Positions 27,339 to 37,337 are shown, numbered from the stretch's first letter. The stretch is DNA of 46,956 nucleotides from Akkermansiaceae bacterium (GCA_903919975.1 CAIXKE010000084.1:1-46956), one strand, 5' to 3'. Numbers and translations: made by a program. The notes: a model not told the origin generated them from the letters alone.

Positions 27339-27448
27339 GGTATTTCTGGGAGTTTGATTTGCTTCGCGTCGGGAAATCCGATTAGGCTGACCGCCCGACG
27401 ACATCCCTACCAAACCGAGCTTTCCTTCAGCCGCAAGCCAAAACCAAC

Positions 27449-29005
27449 ATGATGCCTCCAGAACTCGCCCTCTATCTCCCATATCTGCTCGCCGCCGCCA
27501 GCGGGATTTTCATCGGCTGGTTGCTTACACGGCTTGTCGCATCCGGAAAAATCACCGCCGGTATCGAACGACTGAAAGCCGAAGAACGCAGATCGCTTGA
27601 AATCGAAGCCCGCCTCGCCCAAACCGCATCCGACGCGAATCGCAGCGAGCTGGAGGCCCAAAGCTTCCGCAACCAACTCACCGAACTGCGCTCCCGCCTA
27701 GAAGCCGAACTCAAGGCCGCCGCCGAAAAACAAGCGTTGCTCGAACGCGCCGAAATCAAGCTCTCAGACACCTTCAAAGCGCTCTCCGCCGACGCCCTCC
27801 GCGCCTCATCCGAGCAATTCCTCCATCTTGCGAAATCCTCTCTCTCCACCCAAACCGAGGAAGCCAAGGGCGAAATCGAGAAACGCAAAGTCGCCATCGA
27901 AAACCTCGTCAAACCCGTCGCCGAATCCCTCGGGAAATTTGAACTCCGCATCGGCGATATCGAAAAAGCCCGCGAGGGAGCCTACGCCGAGCTCAAGGAG
28001 CAAGTCCGCGCCCTCGGCGAAGGCCAACTCGGCCTCCAACGCGAAACCGCCTCGCTCGTCAAAGCCCTCCGCCAACCCACCGGCCGCGGCCAATGGGGCG
28101 AAATGCAACTCCGCCGCGTCGTCGAACTCGCCGGCATGCAGGAACATTGCGATTTCGAACTCCAACACAACTCGACCACTGACGAAGGCAAAAAACTCCG
28201 CCCCGACCTCATCGTCCGCCTCCCCGGAGGAAAAATCATCGTCGTCGATTCCAAAACCCCGATGGACGGATATCTCGATGCGCTGGAAGCCACCGATGAC
28301 ACCATCCGCGAGGAAGCGCTCCATCGCCACGCGCGCCAGGTGCGCACCCATATCCAACAGCTATCCTCGAAAAACTACACCGCGCAATTCGCCCACACGC
28401 CGGAATTCACCGTGCTGTTCCTACCCAGCGAATCGTTCTTCTCCGCCGCCCTCCAAAGCGATCCCGGCCTCATCGAGCGCGGCGTCGATCAAGGCGTCAT
28501 CCTCGCCACCCCCACCACTCTCATCGCCTTGTTACGCGCCGTTTCCTATGGCTGGAGACAGGAATCCATCGCTGAAAATGCCCGCGAAATATCATTGTTA
28601 GGCCGAACACTCCACGAACGCCTCGGCAAACTCGCCGATCACTTCGCCAAACTCGGTCGCTCGCTTGGCGGTGCCGTGGAAAATTACAACAATGCCATCG
28701 GCTCCTTTGAAACCCGCGTTCTCACCACCGCCCGCAAATTCGAGGAACTCAAAGCCGCCCCGGAAGCCGCCTCCATCACCAACCTTGAACCGGTCGATAG
28801 CGTCCCGCGCAAGCTCCAATCTGCCGGTGGGAGCCTCCTGCCCGCCACCGCTCCCGCGCCCTTCAACACCGCTCCCCTCGCATTCGATCCCACACATGCC
28901 GCCCACTTGCTGGAACCGGAAATGGACGACGATTTCACCTTCGTCCCCGATCCTCCCACCGACGCCCGCAACGCCGCCTCCGATCTAAGATCCGCTTTAG
29001 ATTAG
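27449..29005 (+). CDS. rmuC: RmuC-family DNA recombination protein
   Basis: The 518-residue protein has an N-terminal membrane anchor ([21 protein letters not shown]), a long coiled coil (about 35-190), and the RmuC nuclease-like core: [57 protein letters not shown] and [23 protein letters not shown]. In E. coli, RmuC limits inversions between short repeats. The last 70 residues are low-complexity and acidic. The gene is divergent from sod with 110 bases between them and is followed directly by a 27-base palindromic repeat. Confidence 0.94.
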   Translation: MMPPELALYLPYLLAAASGIFIGWLLTRLVASGKITAGIERLKAEERRSLEIEARLAQTASDANRSELEAQSFRNQLTELRSRLEAELKAAAEKQALLERAEIKLSDTFKALSADALRASSEQFLHLAKSSLSTQTEEAKGEIEKRKVAIENLVKPVAESLGKFELRIGDIEKAREGAYAELKEQVRALGEGQLGLQRETASLVKALRQPTGRGQWGEMQLRRVVELAGMQEHCDFELQHNSTTDEGKKLRPDLIVRLPGGKIIVVDSKTPMDGYLDALEATDDTIREEALHRHARQVRTHIQQLSSKNYTAQFAHTPEFTVLFLPSESFFSAALQSDPGLIERGVDQGVILATPTTLIALLRAVSYGWRQESIAENAREISLLGRTLHERLGKLADHFAKLGRSLGGAVENYNNAIGSFETRVLTTARKFEELKAAPEAASITNLEPVDSVPRKLQSAGGSLLPATAPAPFNTAPLAFDPTHAAHLLEPEMDDDFTFVPDPPTDARNAASDLRSALD

Positions 29006-29011
29006 ACTCCT

Positions 29012-29038
29012 GTAGCGGCTCGTCTATGACCGCCGCTA
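29012..29038 (+). repeat. 27-base palindromic extragenic repeat, copy 1
   Basis: GTAGCGGCTCGTCTATGACC plus GCCGCTA is the reverse complement of 45293-45319 with one mismatch in 27. The arms pair to form a hairpin around a TAT/ATA loop. The copy begins 7 bases after the rmuC stop codon. Confidence 0.85.
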
Positions 29039-29147
29039 ACTGGTCCCGCGGCCGGTATGCCAGAGAAAAAACTGATGGAGAGCCTTCGCGCGATTCTTCG
29101 GCAGCGACACTCATAAAGTGACTCTACAAGCCATTCATCGACATCGA

Positions 29148-30032
29148 CTACAAACTTGCTAACTGCCTCGCCGCCTGAAGCGTGTTCTTCATCAACATCG
29201 CGATCGTCATCGGTCCCACTCCTCCGGGCACGGGGGTGATCGCCGAACACAATGGAGCAACCTCCTCAAACGCGACATCACCCGTCAGGCGAAAACCGGA
29301 TTTTTTACTGGCATCCTCGATGCGGTTGATGCCGACATCGATCACCACGGCACCGGGTTTCACCCAATCCGCCTTGACCATTTCCGGACGACCGACGGCC
29401 GCCACTAAAATATCAGCGCGGCGGCAAATCGCGGGCAAATCCTTCGAACGCGAGTGGGCGATGGTGACCGTAGCGTTGGATTTTTTGGAAACTAACAACA
29501 ACGCCATCGGTTTGCCGACGATCATGCTGCGGCCGATGATCACAGCTTCCGCGCCCTGGGTCTCAATGCCGGCGACCTCTAGCAATTTCATGCATCCGGC
29601 AGGAGTGCAGGGAACAAAACCACTGGGATCCTCCAAGGCGAGCTTGGCGACGTTTTCCGGGTGAAACCCATCGACATCCTTGCGCGGATCGATGGCGCGG
29701 ATGACTTCTTCCTCATCAATGTGCTTGGGCGGTGGGGACTGGACGAGGATGCCGTGAATGGCGGAGTCGGCATTGAGATCGCGGACGACTTGCAATAGCT
29801 CCTCCTGCGTGGTGGTGGCGGGAAGTTCGATCTTACGCGAGAGAAATCCGAGCTCGGCGCAAGTGCGGGTTTTCGAGCCAACATAGACCTTGGATGCGGG
29901 GTCCTCACCGACGAGCACGACGGCAAGGCCGGGAACAATCCCTTGGGCGATTAAAGCGGCGGCCTCCGCCCGGCACTCATCGAGCACGGCGGCGGCTATG
30001 GATTTTCCATCGAGAATTCGGGGTGTGTTCAT
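29148..30032 (-). CDS. folD: Bifunctional methylenetetrahydrofolate dehydrogenase/cyclohydrolase
   Basis: The 294-residue enzyme interconverts 5,10-methylene- and 10-formyl-tetrahydrofolate. Characteristic blocks are [22 protein letters not shown] (with the catalytic lysine), [39 protein letters not shown], the nucleotide-binding [16 protein letters not shown] and the C-terminal [16 protein letters not shown]. Length and motif order are standard. It lies 21 bases downstream of the DUF374 acyltransferase gene on the same strand and is probably co-transcribed with it. Confidence 0.97.
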   Translation of the reverse strand: MNTPRILDGKSIAAAVLDECRAEAAALIAQGIVPGLAVVLVGEDPASKVYVGSKTRTCAELGFLSRKIELPATTTQEELLQVVRDLNADSAIHGILVQSPPPKHIDEEEVIRAIDPRKDVDGFHPENVAKLALEDPSGFVPCTPAGCMKLLEVAGIETQGAEAVIIGRSMIVGKPMALLLVSKKSNATVTIAHSRSKDLPAICRRADILVAAVGRPEMVKADWVKPGAVVIDVGINRIEDASKKSGFRLTGDVAFEEVAPLCSAITPVPGGVGPMTIAMLMKNTLQAARQLASL

Positions 30033-30053
30033 AAGCTTGTGTTTGGGGAAAAT

Positions 30054-30725
30054 TCAGGCGTCATCGGTGGCCTTGACGAGCAACAATTCGAGCTTCAGTC
30101 GCTCGTTTTCAAAAGTCTCGGGATCCATACCACGGCTGAGATGGATCGCCGGACCAAAGGTGACTTCCACCCGGCTGAATGGCTTCGGAATGACGAAGCG
30201 GTCCCAGGATTTCAATCGCCAAGCGGAGGAAAAACGCACATGAATCGGAACAATCGGCGCGCCCGTCGACTCCGCAAGTTTGATCACCCCGGGCTGCATG
30301 ATGTATCGCGGGCCGCGCGGACCATCCGGCGTCAGGCATATGTCCAAGCCTTGTTGTGAGGCCCGCTTGAGGCCCACCAATGCCGCAACTCCCCGGCGCG
30401 AGGACGATCCACGGATGGCCCCAAGCCCGAATACGGCCATGGCGCGCGCGACCATGTCGCCATCATGACTGGCGCTGGTAAGGACGACCATTTTGCGGTG
30501 CGAGCCACAGAGTTTTTGCCAAGCCGGCGGCACGCTGAAAAAGCGGTTGTGCCAGAGAATCATGATCACAGGTGGCACGGCAGGATTCTTGGCGCCCACT
30601 CCGGCGAGATCCCGCACTTGAAAACGGAGCGTCGCACCCAACAACTTCATCGCCCAACCGGCAAGCATGCCCAGCACGGCGGACTTGCGATCGCTGCGGA
30701 TTTCATTGCCTTTTTTTGAACTCAT
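30054..30725 (-). CDS. DUF374 family, lysophospholipid-acyltransferase-like
   Basis: From ATG 30725 the protein has 223 residues; starts at 30749 (231 residues) and 30857 are also in frame, and no ribosome site decides between them. Family marks are ILWHNRFFSVPPAW, the SSSRRGVAALVGLKRA segment, the TPDGPRGPRY motif and VPIHVRFSSAWRLKSWDRFVIP. DUF374 proteins are related to PlsC-type acyltransferases, and the HN...DGPRGP pair replaces the HX4D motif. They are thought to acylate lipid A or another lipid at the inner membrane face. It probably heads the operon with folD. Confidence 0.85.
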   Translation of the reverse strand: MSSKKGNEIRSDRKSAVLGMLAGWAMKLLGATLRFQVRDLAGVGAKNPAVPPVIMILWHNRFFSVPPAWQKLCGSHRKMVVLTSASHDGDMVARAMAVFGLGAIRGSSSRRGVAALVGLKRASQQGLDICLTPDGPRGPRYIMQPGVIKLAESTGAPIVPIHVRFSSAWRLKSWDRFVIPKPFSRVEVTFGPAIHLSRGMDPETFENERLKLELLLVKATDDA

Positions 30726-31015
30726 CGGGACGTGGAAAACATCGGCCATCACAGGAATCCCGCAGAATGCAGGAAAACGAGCAGGCCCGGAAAACGCATG
30801 GTTGGCTTCAACCATCCCAACGCACTCCAAGATGGCCGACGACCCGAGTTTCCCCAAGCACCCGTATTTGACAAGCCTGACGATAAGCCCTGACGCGAAA
30901 ATCGACCGGAATTCCTAGGCTTCCGAACTTTTCCTTGCTCAAGCAACAAGGCAAATCGACGGTCACCCAGCGACACCCGGCTATCGCGAGCCCGGCATCC
31001 CTAAAAATTGCACCC

Positions 31016-31828
31016 ATGAATTTTCACCGCCTGCTTCTTATTTCATTGCTGACTGCCTGTTCGGTAAGCACGGCGCGATCCGCGCCTGCATGGGAAAAAG
31101 ACCTCACGTCCCCCACAATCGGCCCTCATCCACCGCTTTCCCCCAGCGTTCTCGAGCTAAACGTCAGTTGGAAAGGTCTCGTCAACTCCGGCAAAGTCAC
31201 CATGGAATTCGCTCCCAAAGGTGCGAAAAAAACCGCTGCCTTCGTCGTCCGCGGGACCGCCATCAGCCTCGGCCCCGCCGCCATGGTTTTCCCCTACAAG
31301 GGCAGCTCCTGGACCGAACTCGAAACCGCCACCCTCAAACCGCGTTTTTTCCATTCAGTGGAAACCCAGGACGGCAAAACCGTCACCACCACCACCCGCT
31401 ATTTGCCAAAAAACGTGGAGTCCAACGTCACCGCCGGCCCTATCGGCAAGGCTGCCGGCGCACCCAAGAGCCAGACATTCAGCTTCTCCCCGGTCTTCGA
31501 GGTCTACTCCGCCATCCTCCACATCCGCAGTCAGAAACTCGCCCTAGGAGATCAGATCACACTCGTCATCCACCCATTCAACAATCCATACCTACTCTGC
31601 GCCAAAGTTCTCGGCCGTGAAAAACACGATGGCCGCGACACCATCCGCCTCAGCGTGGACATGCAGAAAATCGACCGCAAAACCCTCAAGCTGAAGCCCT
31701 ACAAGAAAATCAAAAGTGCCGCCAGCCTCTGGCTCAGCGATGATACCGACCGCATCCCGGTCGAACTCCGCGCCGCTGTTTTCATCGGCGACATTCGCGC
31801 TACACTGTCGGGCTTCAGGAAGTTATAA
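31016..31828 (+). CDS. Secreted DUF3108 protein
   Basis: The start at 31016 gives a 270-residue product with a signal peptide (MNFHRLLLISLLTACSVSTARSA). The sequence around Cys15 (LTAC) could serve as a weak lipobox. The mature protein is beta-rich and ends in the DUF3108 pattern LWLSDDTDRIPVELRAAVFIGDIRATLSGFR. DUF3108 proteins are periplasmic and of unknown function. The longer frame from 30935 adds residues ahead of the leader and is not preferred. The gene ends 27 bases before the L,D-transpeptidase gene, which suggests a shared envelope role. Confidence 0.83.
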   Translation: MNFHRLLLISLLTACSVSTARSAPAWEKDLTSPTIGPHPPLSPSVLELNVSWKGLVNSGKVTMEFAPKGAKKTAAFVVRGTAISLGPAAMVFPYKGSSWTELETATLKPRFFHSVETQDGKTVTTTTRYLPKNVESNVTAGPIGKAAGAPKSQTFSFSPVFEVYSAILHIRSQKLALGDQITLVIHPFNNPYLLCAKVLGREKHDGRDTIRLSVDMQKIDRKTLKLKPYKKIKSAASLWLSDDTDRIPVELRAAVFIGDIRATLSGFRKL

Positions 31829-31855
31829 TTCTCACCGCTTTCCACTCCAAGTCCC

Positions 31856-32581
31856 ATGATTTCCAGACTGACCCTGCTCTTCCTCTCCATCCTCCTTCCA
31901 GCGGCGGCGTTCGAACTACCAGCCACCTCGACCCAATGCCTCGTCGGCATCGCGGAATCATGGGACAGCTCGTCCGCCACACTGCGGCTCTATCGGAAAA
32001 CCGGTGGTGTTTGGAAACCGGACGGCGAATCATGGCAATCCCGCCTCGGAAAAAACGGACTCATCTGGGGACACGGCATCCACCCCATCCCGTCCGGGAC
32101 CGCCACCAAGAAAGAAGGCGACATGCGCTCACCCGCCGGGGTTTTCGCTCTCGGCGGCGTTTGGGGCTATGCCTCCTCCATCCCCAAACACCCGCAACTT
32201 TTCTACCGCCAAGTGACATCGCGCGATCTATGGGTCGAAGATCCCGCCTCTCCGCAATACAACCGCAACGTCATCCTCAAGCACGAACCGTCATCCGCAT
32301 GGGAGAAAAAACAGCAGATGAAACAAAACGATCCGGCGCATTCCCTGAAACTTTTCATCGCTCACAACGCCCCTCCCAAGGCAATCCCGAATGCCGGATC
32401 CTCCATCTTCTTTCACATCTGGCGAACCGGCGGCAGCAAGCCGACCGCCGGTTGCACCACCATGGAAGAAGCCAAACTTCACAGCCTGATTTCCCGCATC
32501 GATCCTGCGAGCCGGCCGCTCTATGTGTTACTTCCAAAAGCGGATTACGAAAAAATCCGCAAGCCCTGGGGACTGCCTTGA
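31856..32581 (+). CDS. Exported L,D-transpeptidase (YkuD/ErfK fold)
   Basis: The 241-residue protein has a signal peptide (MISRLTLLFLSILLPAAAFE) and a YkuD-like catalytic domain of the COG3786 type. The active-site pair is His187 in SSIFFHIWR and Cys200 in KPTAGCTTM, with SPAGVFALGG upstream. Such enzymes form or edit 3-3 peptidoglycan cross-links or attach proteins to the wall, although COG3786 members are poorly characterised. The pair with the DUF3108 gene points to envelope maintenance. Confidence 0.87.
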   Translation: MISRLTLLFLSILLPAAAFELPATSTQCLVGIAESWDSSSATLRLYRKTGGVWKPDGESWQSRLGKNGLIWGHGIHPIPSGTATKKEGDMRSPAGVFALGGVWGYASSIPKHPQLFYRQVTSRDLWVEDPASPQYNRNVILKHEPSSAWEKKQQMKQNDPAHSLKLFIAHNAPPKAIPNAGSSIFFHIWRTGGSKPTAGCTTMEEAKLHSLISRIDPASRPLYVLLPKADYEKIRKPWGLP

Positions 32582-32610
32582 GAGATGGATAGCAAATGAG
32601 CCCCATCAGG

Positions 32611-32626
32611 TGGCACCCGGGTGCCA
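32611..32626. promoter_or_regulatory. Perfect 16-base palindrome TGGCACCCGGGTGCCA
   Basis: The palindrome lies between the L,D-transpeptidase stop and the GT4 gene. No T-run follows on either strand, so it is not a classical terminator. Its perfect dyad symmetry could be an operator, or a hairpin at the mRNA 3' end. Confidence 0.35.
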
Positions 32627-32733
32627 TACTAAGCATAACAGTCTGACGATCTAGCACCCGCAGTGGCGGCCTGCCTATCCCGCAATTTTGCTAACAGGCA
32701 AATCTTTTGCTTTCGTTCGGATTCTTTTTCGAG

Positions 32734-32739
32734 TATACT
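32734..32739 (+). promoter_or_regulatory. Candidate -10 box TATACT ahead of the GT4 gene
   Basis: TATACT ends 8 bases before the GTG start at 32748. Upstream is T-rich (TCTTTTGCTTTCG), but there is no good -35 at 16-18 bases. If used, transcription would begin almost at the start codon, giving a leaderless message. Confidence 0.3.
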
Positions 32740-32747
32740 CCCCGACC

Positions 32748-35072
32748 GTGACCTATCTTCCCCCATCACGAAGGATCGCATTTCTTGGCGATTATGTCCC
32801 CCGGCGCTGCGGTATAGCAACATTTACCTATCACCTTTGCGAGGCGGTTGCACGGCATGAACAGCACACCGATTGCATCGTAGCCACGGTAAACGACCGA
32901 CCGGAAGGCTATGATTATCCACCGCGCGTCCGCTTCGAAATCCAACAGAAGGACGTGGAATCCTACCGGACTACCGCCGACACCCTGAACGAAAGCAAGG
33001 TGGACGTGCTGAGCGTTCAGCATGAATTCGGCATCTACGGCGGCCCCGCCGGGGCGCACTTACTCGCTCTGCTCAAGGAAGTGCGCATGCCGGTGGTGAC
33101 CACGCTCCACACCGTCTTGCAGCAACCGGACCCGGCCCAGCGCCATGTAATGAATGAGTTGGCACGCCTCAGCGAGCGACTGGTGGTCATGGCCGACATG
33201 GGGCGGCAAATCCTTCGATCCGTCTATCATGTTCCTGATTCGATGATTGATGTCATTCCACATGGCATTCCGGATTTACCTCTCGTCGATTCGGAGGATT
33301 TCAAACGCCAGTTCGGCGTAGAGGGAAAATCCGTCCTGCTGACCTTCGGCTTGCTGGGGCCAGGCAAGGGTATCGAGTTCGCGATCCAGGCAATGCCTGA
33401 AATCATCGCCCGCCACCCGAATGCGGTCTATCTCGTGTTAGGCGCCACCCATCCGCACCTGATTGCCCGGGAGGGCGAGAAATACCGGACCAGCCTCGAG
33501 CACCTCGCCGAAGATATCGGCGTCGGCGATCAGGTGATGTTCTTCAACCGCTTTGTTTCCAATCAGGATCTCAGGGACTTCATCGGCGCATCGGATATTT
33601 ATCTAACACCATACCTCAACGAAGCGCAAATCACCTCCGGCGCACTGGCCAACGTCTTCGGAGCCGGCAAGGTGGTGGTCTCCACTCCTTATTGGCACGC
33701 ACGCGAACTTCTCGATGCCGGGCGCGGTGTTTTAATCCCGTTTCGCGATGCCCCCGCCATCGCGGATGCGGTCAATCAGCTGCTGGATGATCCCAAACGC
33801 ATGTGCGAAATCCGCAAGGTCGCCTACGAAACAAGTCGCTCCATGATCTGGCAAGCGGTGGCTGATCGGTATCTTGAATCCTTTACCCTGGCCGAAGCCG
33901 CCCGCCAGCCATCGCCCAAGCCTATGGCCGCCAAATGGTCTCATGCGATCCGCCCGGGGAAACTACCAGCCATCAAACTCCACCATCTCCTGCGCATGAC
34001 CGATGGCACCGGAATTTTCCAACACGCCACCTTCAACGTGCCGAATTATGCCGAAGGTTATTGCGCCGATGATAACGCACGCGCCTTCATTCTTTGCAAT
34101 CTACTGGAGGACTCACCGATCGCCTTACCAATCCCAAAGGAGACCATCGATCTGTTAGCCTCCCGCTACCTCGCTTTCATCTCCGCCGCTTTCAATGATG
34201 CCTTCGGTCGATTCCGCAACTTCATGGGCCTCAATCATCATTGGTTAGAACCGATCGGCAGCGAAGACAGCCATGCCCGCACTCTCTGGGCACTCGGCTC
34301 CGGCGCATCACGTTCACACAATGAGGGGCATCGCCGCCTTGCGTCCCATTTATTCTTACGCGCGCTGCCCGCCGTGTCCCACTTCACTTCGCCGCGCGCC
34401 TGGGCCTTCGCATTGCTGGGTCTCTACGAATTCGAACAAGAACACACCGAACATCCCGACATCCACCCCATGCGGGAACTCCTGATCGATAAACTACTGA
34501 CCTGCTGGCACCACTGCGCCGATGACCAATGGCCGTGGTTTGAGAACAGCGTGACCTATGACAACGCACGCCTCAGCCAAGCACTGATTCTCAGCGGACA
34601 TGCTATTCCCAATCCGCATGCGCTGCAAGTCGGTCTCGAAAGCCTCCGCTGGCTGATCAGTCACCAAAAATCTCCGATCGGTCATTTCCGCCCGATCGGC
34701 AGCAATGGCTTCCACGAAAAAAACGGCAAGCGCGCTGACTTCGATCAGCAACCCATCGAAGCACAGGCCATGGTTTCCGCTTGTCTGGCGGCCTTCCGCA
34801 GCACCCATGATATCTTTTGGTGGCGCGAGGCTAGGCGGGCCTTTGATTGGTTTCTCGGCCGCAACGATCTGGCCATCCCTCTGTTTGATGCCGCATCAGG
34901 TGGCTGTCGTGACGGACTCCACCACAATCGCGCGAATGAAAATCAAGGAGCAGAGTCCACCTTGGCGTTCCAATTGGCACTCGCGGAAATGACCGTTGCG
35001 GAACATTCCCTCCACCATTCCACCCATGAAATCACCCATCCTTTGCCGTCACGATCTTTTGCTGCATCCTGA
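32748..35072 (+). CDS. GT4 glycosyltransferase fused to an (alpha/alpha) toroid domain
   Basis: With the GTG start at 32748 the protein has 774 residues and begins 9 residues before RRIAFLGDYVPRRCGIATFTYHL, the usual first strand of this GT4 group. The ATG-less extension to 32688 would contain the likely promoter. Residues about 1-390 are a GT-B enzyme: VLSVQHEFGIYGG, LLTFGLLGPGKGIEFAIQAMP, ASDIYLTPYLNEAQITSGALA. Residues about 410-760 are helical and toroid-like, with MTDGTGIFQHATFNVPNYAEG, YCADDNARAFI, NHHWLEPIGSEDSHARTLWALG and NENQGAESTLAF. The first part should transfer a sugar, perhaps mannose, from a nucleotide sugar. The second may bind or trim the product. It overlaps the GH130 gene by 47 bases, so the two are translated together. 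Confidence 0.85.
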   Translation: MTYLPPSRRIAFLGDYVPRRCGIATFTYHLCEAVARHEQHTDCIVATVNDRPEGYDYPPRVRFEIQQKDVESYRTTADTLNESKVDVLSVQHEFGIYGGPAGAHLLALLKEVRMPVVTTLHTVLQQPDPAQRHVMNELARLSERLVVMADMGRQILRSVYHVPDSMIDVIPHGIPDLPLVDSEDFKRQFGVEGKSVLLTFGLLGPGKGIEFAIQAMPEIIARHPNAVYLVLGATHPHLIAREGEKYRTSLEHLAEDIGVGDQVMFFNRFVSNQDLRDFIGASDIYLTPYLNEAQITSGALANVFGAGKVVVSTPYWHARELLDAGRGVLIPFRDAPAIADAVNQLLDDPKRMCEIRKVAYETSRSMIWQAVADRYLESFTLAEAARQPSPKPMAAKWSHAIRPGKLPAIKLHHLLRMTDGTGIFQHATFNVPNYAEGYCADDNARAFILCNLLEDSPIALPIPKETIDLLASRYLAFISAAFNDAFGRFRNFMGLNHHWLEPIGSEDSHARTLWALGSGASRSHNEGHRRLASHLFLRALPAVSHFTSPRAWAFALLGLYEFEQEHTEHPDIHPMRELLIDKLLTCWHHCADDQWPWFENSVTYDNARLSQALILSGHAIPNPHALQVGLESLRWLISHQKSPIGHFRPIGSNGFHEKNGKRADFDQQPIEAQAMVSACLAAFRSTHDIFWWREARRAFDWFLGRNDLAIPLFDAASGGCRDGLHHNRANENQGAESTLAFQLALAEMTVAEHSLHHSTHEITHPLPSRSFAAS

Positions 35073-36540
35073 AAGTTGCCGGGTGATCATCCGTCCGTTC
35101 ATCCCCGGTGATGTGCAACGCATCACCAAGATCATCGGCCGCGCACTCGCACTATGCGAAAACGAAGTCGCCACCGAACTTGAAGCACTGCTGGCGGAAT
35201 TCGACGCCCGCCACTTCGATATCGAATCCATTCTGCTCCGGCACTATCAAAAAGTCCAACCGCACGTTGTCACCGAGTGCCCGATTTCGCACAACCGGCA
35301 ATTGCTCATCGGCGGCTTGTTTTCCGGTGAATACGCCTTGGAGTCGGCGGCCTTGTTCAACCCATCAATCGTCCCTCACCCCGATCAATCCGGCATGTGT
35401 GATGGCTGTATGCGCTTCATCATGAGTCTACGCGCCACAGGTGAAGGTCACATTTCGTCCATCGAGTTCCGCAGCGGTCAAATCACTATGGATGGATCCA
35501 TCAGCGTGGACCCGATTTCCAGATTTGTCACCGTGCCTGACATCGTTCCAAACCCCACCTATAACAAGCCGTTGTTCATCGCCAAACTGCGGGAGATGGG
35601 CTTTGCGGGCGACCATGCCACCGCCGTCATGAGCCCGCTGGCCAATCGCTTCACACTCCAGGAACTCGATGAGAGCGTGCGCCAAATGCACCAACAGAGC
35701 AATGCCAGCAGCGACTTGCACCGCAGCCTTGGCAAATTCTATCTGGCCAGCAAGACCGCCCCGTTCAGCCAGGACTTCCAGCTTACGCTGGACTGCATCC
35801 GTTGGCTCGCGGATTCCAACTACGAGCTGAACTTCTCATCCAAGCTCGCGCTGAGCGAACGGATCATTTTCCCGGTCTCGTCCAACGAGAGCAACGGCAT
35901 TGAGGACGCACGTTTCGTCCGCTTCATCAATGACGACGGATCAGCGATGTATTACGCCACCTACACCGCATACAACGGCCGCACGATTCTACCGCAGTTG
36001 ATCGAAACGCAGGATTTCCTCCATTTCCGCATTCTCACATTAAATGGAAACGCCGTACAGAACAAAGGCATGGCCCTCTTTCCACGTAAAGTGCACGGCC
36101 AATACCTGATGCTCTCCCGCCAAGACGATGAGAATCTCTTCCTCATGCGCTCGGACAATCCGCACCATTGGGAAAACCCGCAGATGATCATGCGTCCCGC
36201 TGAATCCTGGGAGTCCGTGAAAATCGGCAACTGTGGCTCGCCGATTGAAACCGAGGCCGGTTGGCTTGTCATCACCCACGGCGTCGGCGCGATGCGCAAG
36301 TATAGCATCGGAGCCGCTCTGCTTGACCTCGACGATCCCTCACGCGTGATTGGCCGGCTCCGCCACCCTTTGCTCGTCCCGGAAGGCCATGAACGCGAAG
36401 GTTATGTGCCGAACGTGGTTTACAGTTGTGGTTCGCTTATTCACGACGGGAGGCTCATCCTGCCCTACGCCATGAGCGATAGAGCCACGGCGACCATCAG
36501 CGTGTCAATCAACTTGCTGCTTGCCACCCTGCGCTCATGA
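35026..36540 (+). CDS. GH130-family beta-mannoside phosphorylase or hydrolase
   Basis: The 504-residue protein starts inside the end of the GT4 gene ([16 protein letters not shown]). The GH130 five-bladed propeller is marked by [25 protein letters not shown] [10 protein letters not shown] with the family's catalytic Asp, [64 protein letters not shown] and [21 protein letters not shown]. Family members phosphorolyse or hydrolyse beta-1,2- or beta-1,4-mannosides. An N-terminal extension of about 100 residues precedes the propeller, as in some beta-1,2-mannosidases and their relatives. Its gene tail overlaps the convergent response regulator by 6 bases. The exact reaction cannot be assigned. Confidence 0.88.
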   Translation: MKSPILCRHDLLLHPESCRVIIRPFIPGDVQRITKIIGRALALCENEVATELEALLAEFDARHFDIESILLRHYQKVQPHVVTECPISHNRQLLIGGLFSGEYALESAALFNPSIVPHPDQSGMCDGCMRFIMSLRATGEGHISSIEFRSGQITMDGSISVDPISRFVTVPDIVPNPTYNKPLFIAKLREMGFAGDHATAVMSPLANRFTLQELDESVRQMHQQSNASSDLHRSLGKFYLASKTAPFSQDFQLTLDCIRWLADSNYELNFSSKLALSERIIFPVSSNESNGIEDARFVRFINDDGSAMYYATYTAYNGRTILPQLIETQDFLHFRILTLNGNAVQNKGMALFPRKVHGQYLMLSRQDDENLFLMRSDNPHHWENPQMIMRPAESWESVKIGNCGSPIETEAGWLVITHGVGAMRKYSIGAALLDLDDPSRVIGRLRHPLLVPEGHEREGYVPNVVYSCGSLIHDGRLILPYAMSDRATATISVSINLLLATLRS

Positions 36541-36981
36541 CTTCCGGATCGGCGGCTCATTGAGCAGCAGCCAATACATCCCCATGTTCCTAACAGCCTC
36601 GGAGAAATTATCGAACTCCACCGGTTTGACAATGTAACTGTTCGCTCCAAGATCGTAAGTTTCAATCACGTCGCGATCCTCATGCGAGGAGGTCAACACC
36701 ACGACCGGCACCAATTTCGTGCGTTCGTCCGACCTGATTTGGCGCAATACATCGATTCCGCCGACCTTGGGCAACTTCAAGTCGAGCAACACGACTTTGG
36801 GCAGCTCGTTGGTATCACGTCCCGCATAAGGACCGGTGGCGAATAAGAAATCCAGAGCCGCCTGGCCATCTTTCACATGAATTAAATTGTTTGCGAGATG
36901 GTGTTTTTTCAGCGCGCGGATCGTGAGTTCCGCATCGGTGGGATTGTCTTCGACAAGTAGGATTTCCAGTTCGTTTTTCAT
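36535..36981 (-). CDS. Single-domain response regulator, Rcp1-like
   Basis: From ATG 36981 the 148-residue protein is a stand-alone receiver domain. Acidic residues are Glu11 and Asp12 ([13 protein letters not shown]), the phosphorylated Asp67 is in [13 protein letters not shown], and the conserved Thr and Lys are in [12 protein letters not shown] and SYIVKPVEF. The LDFLF and [10 protein letters not shown] blocks are typical of Rcp1/CheY-like regulators paired with phytochrome or PAS-type kinases. No DNA-binding output is attached and no histidine kinase is adjacent. The fragment of a second, similar gene lies immediately upstream. Confidence 0.93.
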   Translation of the reverse strand: MKNELEILLVEDNPTDAELTIRALKKHHLANNLIHVKDGQAALDFLFATGPYAGRDTNELPKVVLLDLKLPKVGGIDVLRQIRSDERTKLVPVVVLTSSHEDRDVIETYDLGANSYIVKPVEFDNFSEAVRNMGMYWLLLNEPPIRKS

Positions 36982-36988
36982 GATCATG

Positions 36989-37096
36989 ATTTTGGATTGG
37001 TGGCCCACTCAACAAGATCCAGTATAAACCCATATACTTGTTCGCTGTAGCATTTTTTTGAAATTCTACAGGTTGCACAATGTAACGATTCGTGAG
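36989..37096 (-). pseudogene. Remnant of a duplicated response-regulator C terminus
   Basis: One minus-strand frame reads TNRYIVQPVEFQKNATANKY then [15 protein letters not shown]. This aligns with [20 protein letters not shown] then [14 protein letters not shown] at the end of the neighbouring regulator. Only the last 35 or so residues remain; the phosphoacceptor region is absent. It indicates an old tandem duplication with most of the upstream copy lost. Confidence 0.75.
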
Positions 37097-37278
37097 GCAT
37101 CGTCTGCGCCATTCAAAAATATCGAGGAACTTGGCTTTTGACACCCATCGTTCGTGGGCGGACATTAACTCCTAAAATACGCCAATAAGTCCTGACCGAC
37201 TTTAAGCCATGGGGATCGGCTATATATCCTTGGCTATTGATTTAAAACTGAAAGCGGCAACCGATTTCAGAAGCGCGG

Positions 37279-37315
37279 AAAAAAGGCACCCCGGAATCTC
37301 ACCGCGGGTGCCTTT
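37279..37315 (-). terminator. Rho-independent terminator of the YlbF-like gene
   Basis: On the minus strand AAAGGCACCC and GGGTGCCTTT pair, with an inner CGG/CCG, followed by a run of six T. It begins 23 bases after the stop codon of the YlbF-like gene. Confidence 0.88.
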
Positions 37316-37337
37316 GAGTTGGATAAAATCAAACGGC

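Noticed and set aside
31936..32592. 218-codon plus-strand frame
   Set aside because: Out-of-frame shadow of the L,D-transpeptidase gene; the true frame has the signal peptide and the catalytic His and Cys.
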